The translations under genes were made by a program, and so were the position numbers. From NCBI RefSeq assembly GCF_015644665.1, contig NZ_JADOBQ010000005.1, positions 405,685 to 469,684 of the forward strand: a stretch of 64,000 nt of DNA, written 5' to 3'. Of the stretch, positions 17,736 through 26,563 are shown in pieces (the first letter of the stretch is position 1; each line of letters opens with the position of its first letter). The notes beneath the pieces were generated by a model. It had not been told where the DNA came from. It was given only the letters and a program-made list of their open reading frames with translations, and searched no databases. The stretch comes from Roseobacter sp. MH60115. GTDB lineage: Bacteria > Pseudomonadota > Alphaproteobacteria > Rhodobacterales > Rhodobacteraceae.

Positions 17736-19541
17736 ATGGCTGAATACGAATACGAAACACATGAATACGACGTCGTGGTGGTCGGAGCCGGCGGCGCCGG
17801 GTTGCGGGCGACGCTCGGCATGGCCGAACAGGGGCTGCGCACGGCCTGCGTGACCAAGGTCTTTCCAACACGGTCTCATACGGTGGCCGCCCAGGGTGGT
17901 ATCGCAGCGTCACTGGCCAACATGGGCCCCGACACCTGGCAGTGGCACATGTACGACACGGTCAAGGGGTCTGACTGGCTGGGCGACACTGACGCGATGG
18001 AATACCTCGCCCGCGAGGCGCCCAAGGCGGTTTATGAGTTGGAACACTACGGCGTGCCATTCTCGCGCACCGAAGAGGGCAAAATCTATCAGCGTCCCTT
18101 TGGCGGGCACACGACGGAATTCGGCGAAGGCCCTGCGGTGCAGCGCACCTGCGCCGCCGCCGACCGGACCGGCCATGCGATCCTGCACACGCTTTATGGC
18201 CAGTCGCTGAAGAACAACGCGGAATTTTACATCGAATACTTCGCCATCGACCTGATCATGTCCGAGGACGGCGTCTGCCAGGGCGTGCTCTGCTGGAAAC
18301 TGGATGACGGCACGCTGCACCTCTTTGCCTCCAAGATGGTTGTTCTGGCCACGGGGGGGTATGGCCGGGCGTATTTCTCCGCCACCTCGGCACACACTTG
18401 CACCGGCGATGGCGGCGGCATGACGGCGCGGGCCGGGTTGCCGCTGCAAGACATGGAGTTCGTGCAGTTCCACCCCACCGGCATCTATGGCGCGGGCTGC
18501 CTGATCACCGAAGGCGCGCGCGGCGAGGGCGGCTACCTCACCAACTCCGAAGGCGAACGCTTCATGGAGCGCTATGCGCCGCAGTACAAAGACCTCGCGC
18601 CGCGTGATTACGTCTCCCGCTGCATGACCATGGAGATCCGCGAGGGCCGGGGCGTCGGCAAGAACGGCGACCACATTCACCTGAACCTCAATCACCTGCC
18701 GCCCGAGACGCTGAAACTGCGCCTGCCGGGTATCTCGGAGAGCGCCCGCATCTTCGCAGGCGTGAACCTCAACAAGGAGCCGATCCCGGTGCTGCCCACG
18801 GTGCACTATAATATGGGCGGTATTCCCACGAACTACTGGGGCGAGGTGTTGGCACCGACGAAAGATGACCCCGACCGCGTCTCGCCCGGCCTGATGGCCG
18901 TGGGTGAGGCAGGTTGTGCCTCCGTGCACGGGGCGAACCGCCTGGGCTCCAACTCGCTGATTGACCTCGTGGTCTTTGGCCGCGCCGCCGCCATCCGCGC
19001 GGGCAAGGTGGTCGACCCCGACAGCGCCGTGCCCACGCCCAATGCCGCCTCGGTGCAGGCCGCGCTCGACCGTTTCGACAACACCCGCTACGCGAAGGGC
19101 CACACGCCGACCGCCGAGCTGCGGCTTGAAATGCAGCAATGCATGCAGAAAGACGCCGCCGTTTTCCGCGCCAATGAGACGCTGGCCGAAGGGAAGACCG
19201 CGATGGAAGACGTGGCGGACAAATGGTCCGACGTCGGCGTGACCGACCGTAGCCTGGTGTGGAACTCCGACCTGATGGAGACGCTGGAACTGGCGAACCT
19301 CATTCCCAACGCCGTCGCCACCATCACCGGGGCTGAGGCGCGCAAGGAGAGCCGCGGGGCGCATGCCCATGAGGATCACCCCGAACGCGATGATCAGAAC
19401 TGGCGCAAGCACTCGCTGATCTGGTTCAAGGGCAACAAGGCGTCTTTGGGCTATCGCGGCGTGCACGAGCAACCGCTCACCAGCCACAATGACGGCGGGA
19501 TCGACCCCAAGAAAATCGCGCCCAAGAAGCGGACCTTCTGA
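17736..19541 (+). CDS. sdhA: Succinate dehydrogenase flavoprotein subunit
   Basis: Catalytic FAD subunit of complex II; oxidises succinate to fumarate. 601 residues, standard. Visible: dinucleotide-binding [14 protein letters not shown] near residue 15, the covalent-FAD histidine in [11 protein letters not shown], substrate loop [21 protein letters not shown], and the [22 protein letters not shown] segment. Its TGA shares a base with the ATG of a small lipoprotein gene (TGATG), so sdhA and sdhB are not adjacent. Confidence 0.98.
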   Translation: MAEYEYETHEYDVVVVGAGGAGLRATLGMAEQGLRTACVTKVFPTRSHTVAAQGGIAASLANMGPDTWQWHMYDTVKGSDWLGDTDAMEYLAREAPKAVYELEHYGVPFSRTEEGKIYQRPFGGHTTEFGEGPAVQRTCAAADRTGHAILHTLYGQSLKNNAEFYIEYFAIDLIMSEDGVCQGVLCWKLDDGTLHLFASKMVVLATGGYGRAYFSATSAHTCTGDGGGMTARAGLPLQDMEFVQFHPTGIYGAGCLITEGARGEGGYLTNSEGERFMERYAPQYKDLAPRDYVSRCMTMEIREGRGVGKNGDHIHLNLNHLPPETLKLRLPGISESARIFAGVNLNKEPIPVLPTVHYNMGGIPTNYWGEVLAPTKDDPDRVSPGLMAVGEAGCASVHGANRLGSNSLIDLVVFGRAAAIRAGKVVDPDSAVPTPNAASVQAALDRFDNTRYAKGHTPTAELRLEMQQCMQKDAAVFRANETLAEGKTAMEDVADKWSDVGVTDRSLVWNSDLMETLELANLIPNAVATITGAEARKESRGAHAHEDHPERDDQNWRKHSLIWFKGNKASLGYRGVHEQPLTSHNDGGIDPKKIAPKKRTF

Positions 19542-19873
19542 TGCGCCTGCCTTTGATCTTATGCGCCGCTCTCGCGCTTTCGGCTTGTGTTGAAATCCAG
19601 CAAGCGACCGACCGCGCGGGCCGGGATACGGCCAAAACCGTGCTGCCCGAGGCCCTCGCCGTCTATTTCCCGCAGGTGCCCAAAGCGCTGTTTACGCCAT
19701 TTACAAACTGTGTGGTGGACAATGCCGATGCCGCTGAAGTGCAGGCGCTGGCTGCGGATGCCATCACCGGGGTCGATCAGGGCACGGCGGACACCATTCG
19801 CACGGTACTTGCCCGCCCCGAAACCCAGAATTGCCTGCGTGCTGCCGCTCCGACGGCGCTCGGCACGCTCTAG
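19541..19873 (+). CDS. Predicted lipoprotein encoded between sdhA and sdhB
   Basis: 110 residues. The signal peptide ends in lipobox ALSAC (cysteine near residue 16), indicating a lipid-anchored periplasmic protein. The mature part is small and Ala-rich with two cysteines (TNCVV and QNCLR) that could form a disulfide. No family name recognised. It overlaps the sdhA stop by one base and ends 21 nt before sdhB. The placement suggests coupled expression with complex II, but its catalytic part faces the other side of the membrane, so a direct role is uncertain. Confidence 0.8.
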   Translation: MRLPLILCAALALSACVEIQQATDRAGRDTAKTVLPEALAVYFPQVPKALFTPFTNCVVDNADAAEVQALAADAITGVDQGTADTIRTVLARPETQNCLRAAAPTALGTL

Positions 19874-19894
19874 ACCGAACAGGAGACCGCAGAC

Positions 19895-20674
19895 ATGGTT
19901 CAACTGACCCTGCCCAAGAACTCCCGCATGACTAAGGGCAAGACATGGCCCAAGCCCGAGGGCGCGAACAACCTCCGGAAATTCCAGATCTACCGCTGGA
20001 ACCCGGATGACGGTGAAAACCCCCGGGTCGACACCTATTTCGTTGATCTGGACAGCTGCGGCCCGATGATCCTGGACGCGCTGATCAAGATCAAGAACGA
20101 GATCGACCCGACACTGACCTTCCGCCGCTCCTGCCGGGAAGGCATTTGCGGCTCCTGTGCGATGAACATCGACGGGATCAACACGCTGGCCTGTATCTAT
20201 GGCATGGATGAAGTGAAGGGCGACGTGCGCATCTACCCGCTGCCGCATATGCCGGTGGTCAAGGACCTGATCCCGGACCTCACGCATTTCTACGCCCAGC
20301 ACGCCAGCATCATGCCCTGGCTGGAGACCAAGACGAACCGTCCGGCCAAGGAGTGGAAACAGTCCATCGAAGATCGCAAGAAACTCGATGGCTTGTATGA
20401 ATGCGTCATGTGCGCCTCCTGCTCCACCTCCTGCCCGAGCTACTGGTGGAACGGTGACCGCTACCTCGGGCCAGCAGCGCTCCTGCACGCCTACCGCTGG
20501 ATCATCGACAGCCGCGACGAGGCCACGGGCGAGCGGCTGGATGATCTCGAAGATCCGTTCAAACTCTACCGCTGCCACACCATCATGAACTGCGCCAAGA
20601 CCTGCCCCAAGGGGCTCAACCCAGCTGAGGCGATTGCCAATATCAAGAAGATGATGGTCGAACGCCGGGTGTGA
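19895..20674 (+). CDS. sdhB: Succinate dehydrogenase iron-sulfur subunit
   Basis: Electron-transfer subunit of complex II, 259 residues. Cysteine sets for three clusters are complete: 2Fe-2S in [12 protein letters not shown] plus a later cysteine (TLACI), 4Fe-4S in [12 protein letters not shown], and 3Fe-4S in [14 protein letters not shown]. It has the usual extended N-terminus of alphaproteobacterial SdhB. A CAGGAG ribosome site precedes the ATG. Last gene of the operon. Confidence 0.97.
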   Translation: MVQLTLPKNSRMTKGKTWPKPEGANNLRKFQIYRWNPDDGENPRVDTYFVDLDSCGPMILDALIKIKNEIDPTLTFRRSCREGICGSCAMNIDGINTLACIYGMDEVKGDVRIYPLPHMPVVKDLIPDLTHFYAQHASIMPWLETKTNRPAKEWKQSIEDRKKLDGLYECVMCASCSTSCPSYWWNGDRYLGPAALLHAYRWIIDSRDEATGERLDDLEDPFKLYRCHTIMNCAKTCPKGLNPAEAIANIKKMMVERRV

Positions 20675-20708
20675 GCCCGGCATTCGTGGTGGTTGACGTG
20701 GAGCCCTT

Positions 20709-20736
20709 CAGCACCTGCTCTGATCCGGGGGTGCTG
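20709..20736 (+). terminator. Weak hairpin after sdhB
   Basis: CAGCACC at 20709-20715 pairs with GGTGCTG at 20730-20736 around a 14-nt loop in the 69-bp gap between the convergent sdhB and VPLPA-CTERM genes. There is no T-tract, so it is at best a factor-assisted terminator. Confidence 0.3.
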
Positions 20737-20743
20737 GTCGGGG

Positions 20744-21469
20744 TCATGCCTGGGGTGATGTACGGTTTGCCTTGCGTCGCAGCATTCCGACCGCCGAGAG
20801 CGCTGTCAGACACAGGAAGAACCCGGCTGGCAAGGGAACCGGCGCGACTGCGGGGGTGAAGTCTCCCGAGATCGCGGTGTTGTCCGTGTCCTGGATGAAC
20901 GAAAACGACCGCCCTGCAGCCAGACCGCCCAGGCCGCTGAAATCCACGGTCATTGCGCCGTAGAGGTCACCCGCATGCGCCGTGTCCGTCAGGCTGATCG
21001 GGCGGGAGAAGAGCACGGAAACCTCTCCGGGCGTCTTGTCGTTTGTTGTGAAGCCGCGCCCGTAGGCACTGCCGGATGTGCCGACCGACGCGCCGATGAT
21101 ATCGAAGATGGTATCACCCGGAACACCGTCAATTTGCAGAGACTGCAGCCTGCCCTGCGAGACGGCGACTACAAAAGGGCTGGAAAAGCTTGACGTGCCG
21201 TCGAGCGAGAGGGAGAACCAGCCCCCGTCGGCCACGCCCGATTTTGCGCCGTTTGCCAGAAAAGTGGCCTTGCGCTTAGCACCTTTTTCAAAAATCCCGG
21301 TGATCTGCATACCGTCCATGTCAGCACCGCTGGTCGTGTATCCGCTGATGCCCGAGGTGCTGGCGGCACCAATCTTGTCGGTTTCTATGGAGATGGTTGC
21401 CGCCTGGGACAGGCCTGCCATCGACAAGTAGGCGGCAACAGGCAGGGTTAGAAATGTGAACGTCTTCAT
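20744..21469 (-). CDS. VPLPA-CTERM sorting domain protein
   Basis: 241-residue exported protein. It has a signal peptide (cleavage after LSQAA), a beta-rich body without recognisable catalytic residues, and a C-terminal tripartite signal: VPLPAGFF, a hydrophobic helix and a basic MLRRK end. This is the VPLPA variant of PEP-CTERM, recognised by an exosortase that is not in this window. It is therefore probably processed and displayed on or released from the surface, often together with exopolysaccharide. GAGGAG precedes the ATG. Body function is unknown. Confidence 0.85.
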   Translation of the reverse strand: MKTFTFLTLPVAAYLSMAGLSQAATISIETDKIGAASTSGISGYTTSGADMDGMQITGIFEKGAKRKATFLANGAKSGVADGGWFSLSLDGTSSFSSPFVVAVSQGRLQSLQIDGVPGDTIFDIIGASVGTSGSAYGRGFTTNDKTPGEVSVLFSRPISLTDTAHAGDLYGAMTVDFSGLGGLAAGRSFSFIQDTDNTAISGDFTPAVAPVPLPAGFFLCLTALSAVGMLRRKANRTSPQA

Positions 21470-21622
21470 GGGAATACTCCTCAATTTGTGTCTGACGTCA
21501 CATCTAACCAAGCGGAAGGAACGGCGCGATTGAGCTTTCGGACAGAACAGATACTCATTCGCGCGCCTTCTACTCAAAAGGATATCTTCGGGCCGATGGA
21601 CAGCACGGCCCGCAGCCCCTAA

Positions 21623-21844
21623 ATGACTGATATGCATATCGTTGTCGGTCTGATCATCGCCTTTGTCGTCGTTGCCATCTTTGCGCGGCGCAACCGGGGC
21701 ACCCGCCGCTGCCGCTGGCGCGAAGACCGCAACGGGGATCGGGGCAGCCTGCGAAAATACAAATGTGCGGCCTGCGGGGCCGAGGCCTTCACCGCGTCCA
21801 AGGGTCCGCCCGACACCTGCAAATCCCACCTGCCGCCTGTCTGA
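21623..21844 (+). CDS. Small membrane-anchored zinc-ribbon-like protein
   Basis: 73 residues: one N-terminal transmembrane segment (about residues 5-20), then a basic linker (ARRNRGTRRCRWRED), then KYKCAACGAEAF with a further cysteine near the end (DTCKS). The CxxC with distal cysteines suggests a rubredoxin/zinc-ribbon-like knuckle on the cytoplasmic side. The ribosome site is poor. No family name recognised. Confidence 0.65.
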   Translation: MTDMHIVVGLIIAFVVVAIFARRNRGTRRCRWREDRNGDRGSLRKYKCAACGAEAFTASKGPPDTCKSHLPPV

Positions 21845-21878
21845 GAACAGGCCTCCTTCAGCAAAGGATCGACACGCC

Positions 21879-22724
21879 GTGACCACACCTGCCGATGCCG
21901 AGACGCGCCGCGCCGTCAAACCCGCAATCTGCTATCCGGTGGAGACGCTGCCCGCCCCTGATATGGCGCTCTACGATCAGGCGCGCAGGGAGCTGACCAA
22001 ACTTGATGAGGTGCTCGTGCCAGCCCGCGAGGCCCGTTGTTTCGCCGTGCCCGCCGGACATTTCTTTCGCATCACCAGTGTCGAGGGGCCGCAGGTAGGC
22101 GATTTAAACCTGCACAATGCGTCAGATCTCAGTGAACGGTTCTATTCTGGCAAGACCCGCGCGCTGCATGGCACCCACATCACGCGAGGGGAACGGATGT
22201 GGTCATCCTTTCCGCATCTGCGCCCCATGGCAACGATCACCCACGATACGCTGGGATGGTACGGGATCGACACCTTCGGTGGCTCGGTGCATGACGTGAT
22301 CGGCACGCGTTGTGATCCCTACACCCATGCGCTTTTGTCGGACGGCGGGCAGTACCATCACTGCTGTCACTCCAACCTCACGCGGTCGCTCGCAGCACAT
22401 CTGGGCGTGCCACGCGCCGAGGCGGAGCCCTTGGTACATGACGTGCTGAACGTCTTCATGTGCACTGGGTTCACCCGTGACACCGGGCAGTACTTCATGA
22501 AGGCAAGCCCGGTGCGCCCCGGTGATTTCCTGGAGTTCTTTGCTGAGATCGATCTGCTCGGAAACCTCTCCGCTTGTCCGGGCGGCGACTGTTCGTCCGA
22601 GCATTCCAGCGATACGGCCCCCTGCCACCCGCTACTGGTCGAGGTGTTCAGCCCGGCAGAGGGCCGCTTGACCGGATGGCAGTCGCCTGCCGTCAATAGC
22701 TATGACCGCAGTCATGGGGCGTGA
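21879..22724 (+). CDS. DUF1989 family (urea carboxylase-associated type) protein
   Basis: 281 residues from a GTG start preceded by AAGGATC; the frame is open 72 codons further upstream but that part lacks similarity and overlaps the zinc-ribbon gene. Recognisable segments are RCFAVPAGHFFRITSVEGPQVGDLN, the SFPHLRPMATI region, CHSNLTRSLA and the C-terminal cysteine-rich SACPGGDCSS. Family members occur with urea amidolyase and guanidine genes and are thought to bind a metal; activity here is unknown. The stop abuts the convergent deoD stop. Confidence 0.82.
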   Translation: MTTPADAETRRAVKPAICYPVETLPAPDMALYDQARRELTKLDEVLVPAREARCFAVPAGHFFRITSVEGPQVGDLNLHNASDLSERFYSGKTRALHGTHITRGERMWSSFPHLRPMATITHDTLGWYGIDTFGGSVHDVIGTRCDPYTHALLSDGGQYHHCCHSNLTRSLAAHLGVPRAEAEPLVHDVLNVFMCTGFTRDTGQYFMKASPVRPGDFLEFFAEIDLLGNLSACPGGDCSSEHSSDTAPCHPLLVEVFSPAEGRLTGWQSPAVNSYDRSHGA

Positions 22725-23429
22725 TCAGCTGAACGCAGCCTCAAGCGCGATCTCGACCATGTCGCCAAAGGTCTGCTCGCGATCCTCTGCGGGCAGCGCC
22801 TCGCCCGTCTGCAGGTGGTCGCTGACCGTGAGGATCGCCAAGGCCCGGCGGCCATGGCGTGCCGCGAGCGTGTAGAGCTCTGCCGCTTCCATTTCGACCC
22901 CCAGAATACCGTGGCGCACCATCTGCTCGTCCAGATCGGGGCGCTCCGCGTAGAAGACATCCGAAGAATAGATCCCACCGACATGGGTTGTCGTGCCCCG
23001 TGCCTTCGCGGCTGCGACCGCAGCGGCCAGCAGGTCGTAGCTGGCCGTCGGCGCAAAATTCACCTCCTTGAAAATCCCGGAGGAGGGCGAGGTGATCGTG
23101 GTCGCCGACATGGCGATGATCACGTCACGCACCGACACATGAGGCTGCATCCCACCGCAGGAGCCGATGCGGATCAGGGTCTGTGCATTATATTGTGAGA
23201 TCAGCTCGTTGGCATAGATCGACAGGGACGGCATACCCATGCCGGACCCTTGGATCGTGACCCGATTGCCTTTGTAGGTGCCGGTGAATCCCAGCATCCC
23301 ACGGACTTCGTTGACCAGCTTGGCGCCGTCCAGAAATGTCTCCGCCGCCCATCGTGCGCGGTAAGGATCGCCGGGCATCAAGACGGTTTCGGCAATATCG
23401 CCGGGGGCGGCGCCAATGTGGATCGTCAT
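22725..23429 (-). CDS. deoD: Purine nucleoside phosphorylase, DeoD type
   Basis: Phosphorolysis of purine (deoxy)ribonucleosides to base and ribose-1-phosphate. 234 residues, the DeoD length. Visible: [25 protein letters not shown] at the N-terminus, [33 protein letters not shown] and SDHLQTGE with the catalytic Asp. The ATG at 23429 is used, not upstream in-frame starts. It follows the H-NS-like gene by 4 nt. The BMP-type nucleoside importer at 35-40 kb could supply its substrate. Confidence 0.95.
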   Translation of the reverse strand: MTIHIGAAPGDIAETVLMPGDPYRARWAAETFLDGAKLVNEVRGMLGFTGTYKGNRVTIQGSGMGMPSLSIYANELISQYNAQTLIRIGSCGGMQPHVSVRDVIIAMSATTITSPSSGIFKEVNFAPTASYDLLAAAVAAAKARGTTTHVGGIYSSDVFYAERPDLDEQMVRHGILGVEMEAAELYTLAARHGRRALAILTVSDHLQTGEALPAEDREQTFGDMVEIALEAAFS

Positions 23430-23433
23430 ATGG

Positions 23434-23769
23434 TCAGATTTCCATGGTTTTGGGGTCAACGCCCGCTGCCAGCGCGTCCCGGTACCAACCGGGTTGACGC
23501 CCCATGCCGCTCCATGTCTGCTTGGGGTCGGTGGGATTGGCATACTTTGGCTCACGCGGCTTTTTTGGAGCCGTTTTCGGTGTCCGCTTTGGCCCTGGAG
23601 CGGTACCAGTGGTGAGTTCGTCGAGTTTGAAACCGAACTTTGCTGCCGCCGCTGCCGCCGCTTTTTTCGCTTCGCGCCGTTCTTTGTTTTCTATTATTTT
23701 CAATGCTTTATGTGCGTCTTTGATCAGTTTTTCCAACTGTTTGCGCGTCATTTTTGACAGGTTTGCCAT
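23434..23769 (-). CDS. H-NS family nucleoid protein (HvrA-like)
   Basis: 111 residues. N-terminal coiled-coil dimerisation segment ([20 protein letters not shown]...), Ala/Lys-rich linker, and the C-terminal DNA-binding motif [20 protein letters not shown] that marks the H-NS/HvrA/Spb class. In Rhodobacter such proteins tune photosynthesis and nitrogen genes and bind AT-rich DNA. A GGGAGAGG site precedes the ATG at 23769; a longer frame upstream is not needed. Cotranscribed with deoD. Confidence 0.9.
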   Translation of the reverse strand: MANLSKMTRKQLEKLIKDAHKALKIIENKERREAKKAAAAAAAKFGFKLDELTTGTAPGPKRTPKTAPKKPREPKYANPTDPKQTWSGMGRQPGWYRDALAAGVDPKTMEI

Positions 23770-23857
23770 ACCGCCTCTCCCTTGAATGGTCGGCGATTGA
23801 TACAACTACGTATTGGCCAGATACAAGTGCGTCTCTTCAAGTGTGTCTTGCAGGACA

Positions 23858-25825
23858 CTATTCCGCGGCGACTGCCTGCGGATCGGCGAGTGTCACGATG
23901 TCCATCATGATGGTATTGAGCTCGAAATCCTTGGGCGTGTAGACCCGGGCGACCCCCATGGACCGCAGACGTTCCGCGTCATCATCCGGGATGATGCCGC
24001 CAACGATGACGGGCACATGGCCAAGGCCTGCCGCGCGCATCTGGTCCATCAGATCCTCCACCAATGGGATGTGGCTGCCGGACAGGATCGACAGGCCGAC
24101 CACATGGGCATTGTCCTCCTGCGCCGCCGCAACGATTTCTGCAGGTGTCAGACGGATGCCCTCATAGGCGATATCCATGCCGCAGTCCCGCGCACGCACG
24201 GCGATCTGTTCGGCCCCGTTCGAGTGGCCGTCGAGCCCTGGTTTGCCGACAAGAAACTTGAGACGCCGACCCAGTTTGTCGCTCACGACATCCACCGCCT
24301 CGCGCAGATCATCCAGACCCTCGGTCTTGTTCGACCGCGCGCCTGACACGCCCGTCGGGCCCCGGTATTCGCCATGCACGGCCCGCATCTGGGCGGCCCA
24401 TTCGCCGGTTGTCACACCCGCCTTCGCCGCCGCGATGGAGGGGGCCATCACATTGCGCCCGTCGGCAGCAGCCGCGCGCAGATCGGCCAGCGCCTCGTCT
24501 ACCGCCCGCTCGTCCCGGTCAGCACGCCAGGCGTCCAACCGTGCGATCTGTTCCGCCTCGACCGCCGGGTCGACCACCATGATGCCGCCATCACCTGTCA
24601 TCAGCGGCGAGGGCTCGCCTTGCTGCCACTTGTTTACGCCGACGACGATGGTTTCACCCGCCTCGATCCGGCCCAGCCGTTCCGCGTTGCTGTCGACCAG
24701 CCGCGCTTTCATATAGTCGATGGCCTCGATGGCGCCGCCCATGCCGTCAAGGTTCGCCAGCTCGTGCCGCGCGCCGTCTTTCAACGCTTCAACCTTGGCA
24801 TCCACCGCCGGGTTGCCATCGAAAAGATCGTCGAATTCCAGCAGGTCCGTCTCATAGGCCATGATCTGTTGCATCCGCATGGACCACTGCTGGTCCCAAG
24901 GGCGGGGCAGGCCAAGCGCCTCGTTCCACGCGGGCAATTGCACGGCGCGGGCGCGGGCCTTTTTGCTGAGCGTCACCGCCAGCATTTCGATGAGAATACG
25001 GTAGACGTTGTTCTCAGGCTGCTGTTCGGTCAGGCCCAGCGAGTTCACCTGCACGCCATAGCGGAAGCGGCGGAACTTCGGGTCCTCGACGCCATAGCGT
25101 TCGCGGCAAATCTCGTCCCAGAGATCCACAAAGGCACGCATCTTGCACATCTCGGTGACAAAGCGGATGCCTGCATTCACGAAAAACGAAATGCGACCGA
25201 CCACGGCCGGGAAGTCCTCCGCCGCCACACGCGGTTTCAGCGCATCCAGCACCGCAGTGGCGGTGGCCAGCGCAAAGGCCAGTTCCTGCTCCGGCGTCGC
25301 GCCCGCCTCCTGCAGATGGTAGGAACAGACGTTCATCGGGTTCCATTTGGGCACGTTGGTATAGCAATACTCCGCCACATCCGCGATCATCTTGAGGCTG
25401 GGCGCGGGCGGGCAGATATAGGTGCCGCGGCTCAGATATTCCTTGATCAGGTCGTTCTGGACCGTGCCCTGCAGCTTCGAGACATCGGCGCCCTGTTCCT
25501 CAGCCACCGCAATATAGAGCGCCAGCAGCCAGGGAGCCGTCGCGTTGATCGTCATCGAGGTGTTCATCTGCTCCAGCGGGATCTGGTCAAACAGCGTGCG
25601 CATGTCGCCCAGATGGCTGACCGGAACACCCACTTTACCCACTTCGCCCCGCGCGAGCACGTGATCGCTGTCATAACCCGTCTGGGTGGGCAGATCGAAG
25701 GCCACCGACAGGCCGGTCTGGCCCTTGGCGAGGTTCGACCGATAAAGCGCATTGGACGCCTGGGCAGTTGAGTGACCCGCATAGGTACGGATCAACCAGG
25801 GGCGGTCTTTCTTGGCGTCGGACAT
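23858..25825 (-). CDS. ecm: Ethylmalonyl-CoA mutase (coenzyme B12)
   Basis: Converts (2R)-ethylmalonyl-CoA to (2S)-methylsuccinyl-CoA. 655 residues, single polypeptide with an N-terminal TIM-barrel mutase domain (PWLIRTYAGHSTAQASN, FDLPTQTGYDSD) and a C-terminal cobalamin domain carrying GLDGHSNG (base-off DxHxxG) and GGIIPDDD. The length and TAQASNALYR segment fit ethylmalonyl- rather than methylmalonyl-CoA mutase, and ccr is nearby. The ATG at 25825 has GAGG upstream. The gap to the next gene upstream holds the CTGCGTTGCGGCA element. Confidence 0.95.
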   Translation of the reverse strand: MSDAKKDRPWLIRTYAGHSTAQASNALYRSNLAKGQTGLSVAFDLPTQTGYDSDHVLARGEVGKVGVPVSHLGDMRTLFDQIPLEQMNTSMTINATAPWLLALYIAVAEEQGADVSKLQGTVQNDLIKEYLSRGTYICPPAPSLKMIADVAEYCYTNVPKWNPMNVCSYHLQEAGATPEQELAFALATATAVLDALKPRVAAEDFPAVVGRISFFVNAGIRFVTEMCKMRAFVDLWDEICRERYGVEDPKFRRFRYGVQVNSLGLTEQQPENNVYRILIEMLAVTLSKKARARAVQLPAWNEALGLPRPWDQQWSMRMQQIMAYETDLLEFDDLFDGNPAVDAKVEALKDGARHELANLDGMGGAIEAIDYMKARLVDSNAERLGRIEAGETIVVGVNKWQQGEPSPLMTGDGGIMVVDPAVEAEQIARLDAWRADRDERAVDEALADLRAAAADGRNVMAPSIAAAKAGVTTGEWAAQMRAVHGEYRGPTGVSGARSNKTEGLDDLREAVDVVSDKLGRRLKFLVGKPGLDGHSNGAEQIAVRARDCGMDIAYEGIRLTPAEIVAAAQEDNAHVVGLSILSGSHIPLVEDLMDQMRAAGLGHVPVIVGGIIPDDDAERLRSMGVARVYTPKDFELNTIMMDIVTLADPQAVAAE

Positions 25826-25904
25826 GGCAACCTCGTGAATCAGGCAAAGCAATTTTATTACGTCACAAGACTGATACTTGGAATATTATGCCAATGTCAA
25901 TTCG

Positions 25905-25917
25905 CTGCGTTGCGGCA
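25905..25917 (+). promoter_or_regulatory. CTGCGTTGCGGCA element upstream of ecm
   Basis: One base different from the identical elements before mcl2 and ccr. It lies 79 bp from the ecm ATG, in inverted orientation relative to the gene. On the ecm strand a TTGACA follows it at once, then AT-rich sequence containing CATAAT, so it probably overlaps or touches the ecm promoter. Confidence 0.55.
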
Positions 25918-25924
25918 TGGCCGG

Positions 25925-26518
25925 TTATTTTGCCGGGTTCTGCCAGAGCATCTGCGTTGCCGATTTGAACCTGAAAACGTGGCGAAAGGGTCCCGTGCGC
26001 TCAATCCCATGCGGTACAAAGCCTTCCCGCAGATAAAGCGCCTTGGCACGGGGATTGCTGTCAATAACGTCAAGGCGCACGGCGGGCTTTCCCATGGCCT
26101 GCGCCTGTGATTTGACCGCTCCGAGCAGGGCGGTCCCAACACCCAACCCGCGCGCGCTTTCATGCACGCATATGCCGTCCATCAGCAGGACGTCCGGTGC
26201 CACGTCCCGTTCTACAACGGAGAGGGTCAGGCCGCGCCAAACGGCACCCCAGGTGCCGTAGACGGCTTGCAAATCCTTGAAATCACCGCCAACCAGCGCC
26301 CCTTCCGCCGTCTTGAACCCCGCAATACCAAGGATGCGTCCATCAGGTCCGCGTGCGACCAGCGCAAACGCCGGATCGATCACGGCACACAGGAATTCCC
26401 GCGCGCGCGGGTCCGGCCCCAGTACACGCCCCAGTTTATAGCCGAAGGCTTGCCAGTAGAGGGCTGCGAAGATGGGCCTCTCATCGGTGTCGAAGCCAGA
26501 TGATATCTCGTATGCCAT
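25925..26518 (-). CDS. GNAT family N-acetyltransferase
   Basis: 197 residues. The acetyl-CoA-binding motif A is visible as CVHESARGLGVGTALLGA (about residues 120-137), followed by VRLDVIDSNPRAKALYLREGF, the typical motif B of GNAT enzymes. The substrate is unknown. It lies upstream of ecm on the same strand, 99 bp apart with a separate ecm promoter, and is divergent from the PlsB-like gene. Confidence 0.85.
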   Translation of the reverse strand: MAYEISSGFDTDERPIFAALYWQAFGYKLGRVLGPDPRAREFLCAVIDPAFALVARGPDGRILGIAGFKTAEGALVGGDFKDLQAVYGTWGAVWRGLTLSVVERDVAPDVLLMDGICVHESARGLGVGTALLGAVKSQAQAMGKPAVRLDVIDSNPRAKALYLREGFVPHGIERTGPFRHVFRFKSATQMLWQNPAK

Positions 26519-26563
26519 GCATTTGATATTGTTCTTGCCGCCCTGTCCTGCAAGGGTCGCCCC

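Noticed and set aside
17910..19487. 525-codon minus-strand frame across sdhA
   Set aside because: Antisense shadow of sdhA; the product is low in lysine, has no recognisable domain, and its start lacks a ribosome site.
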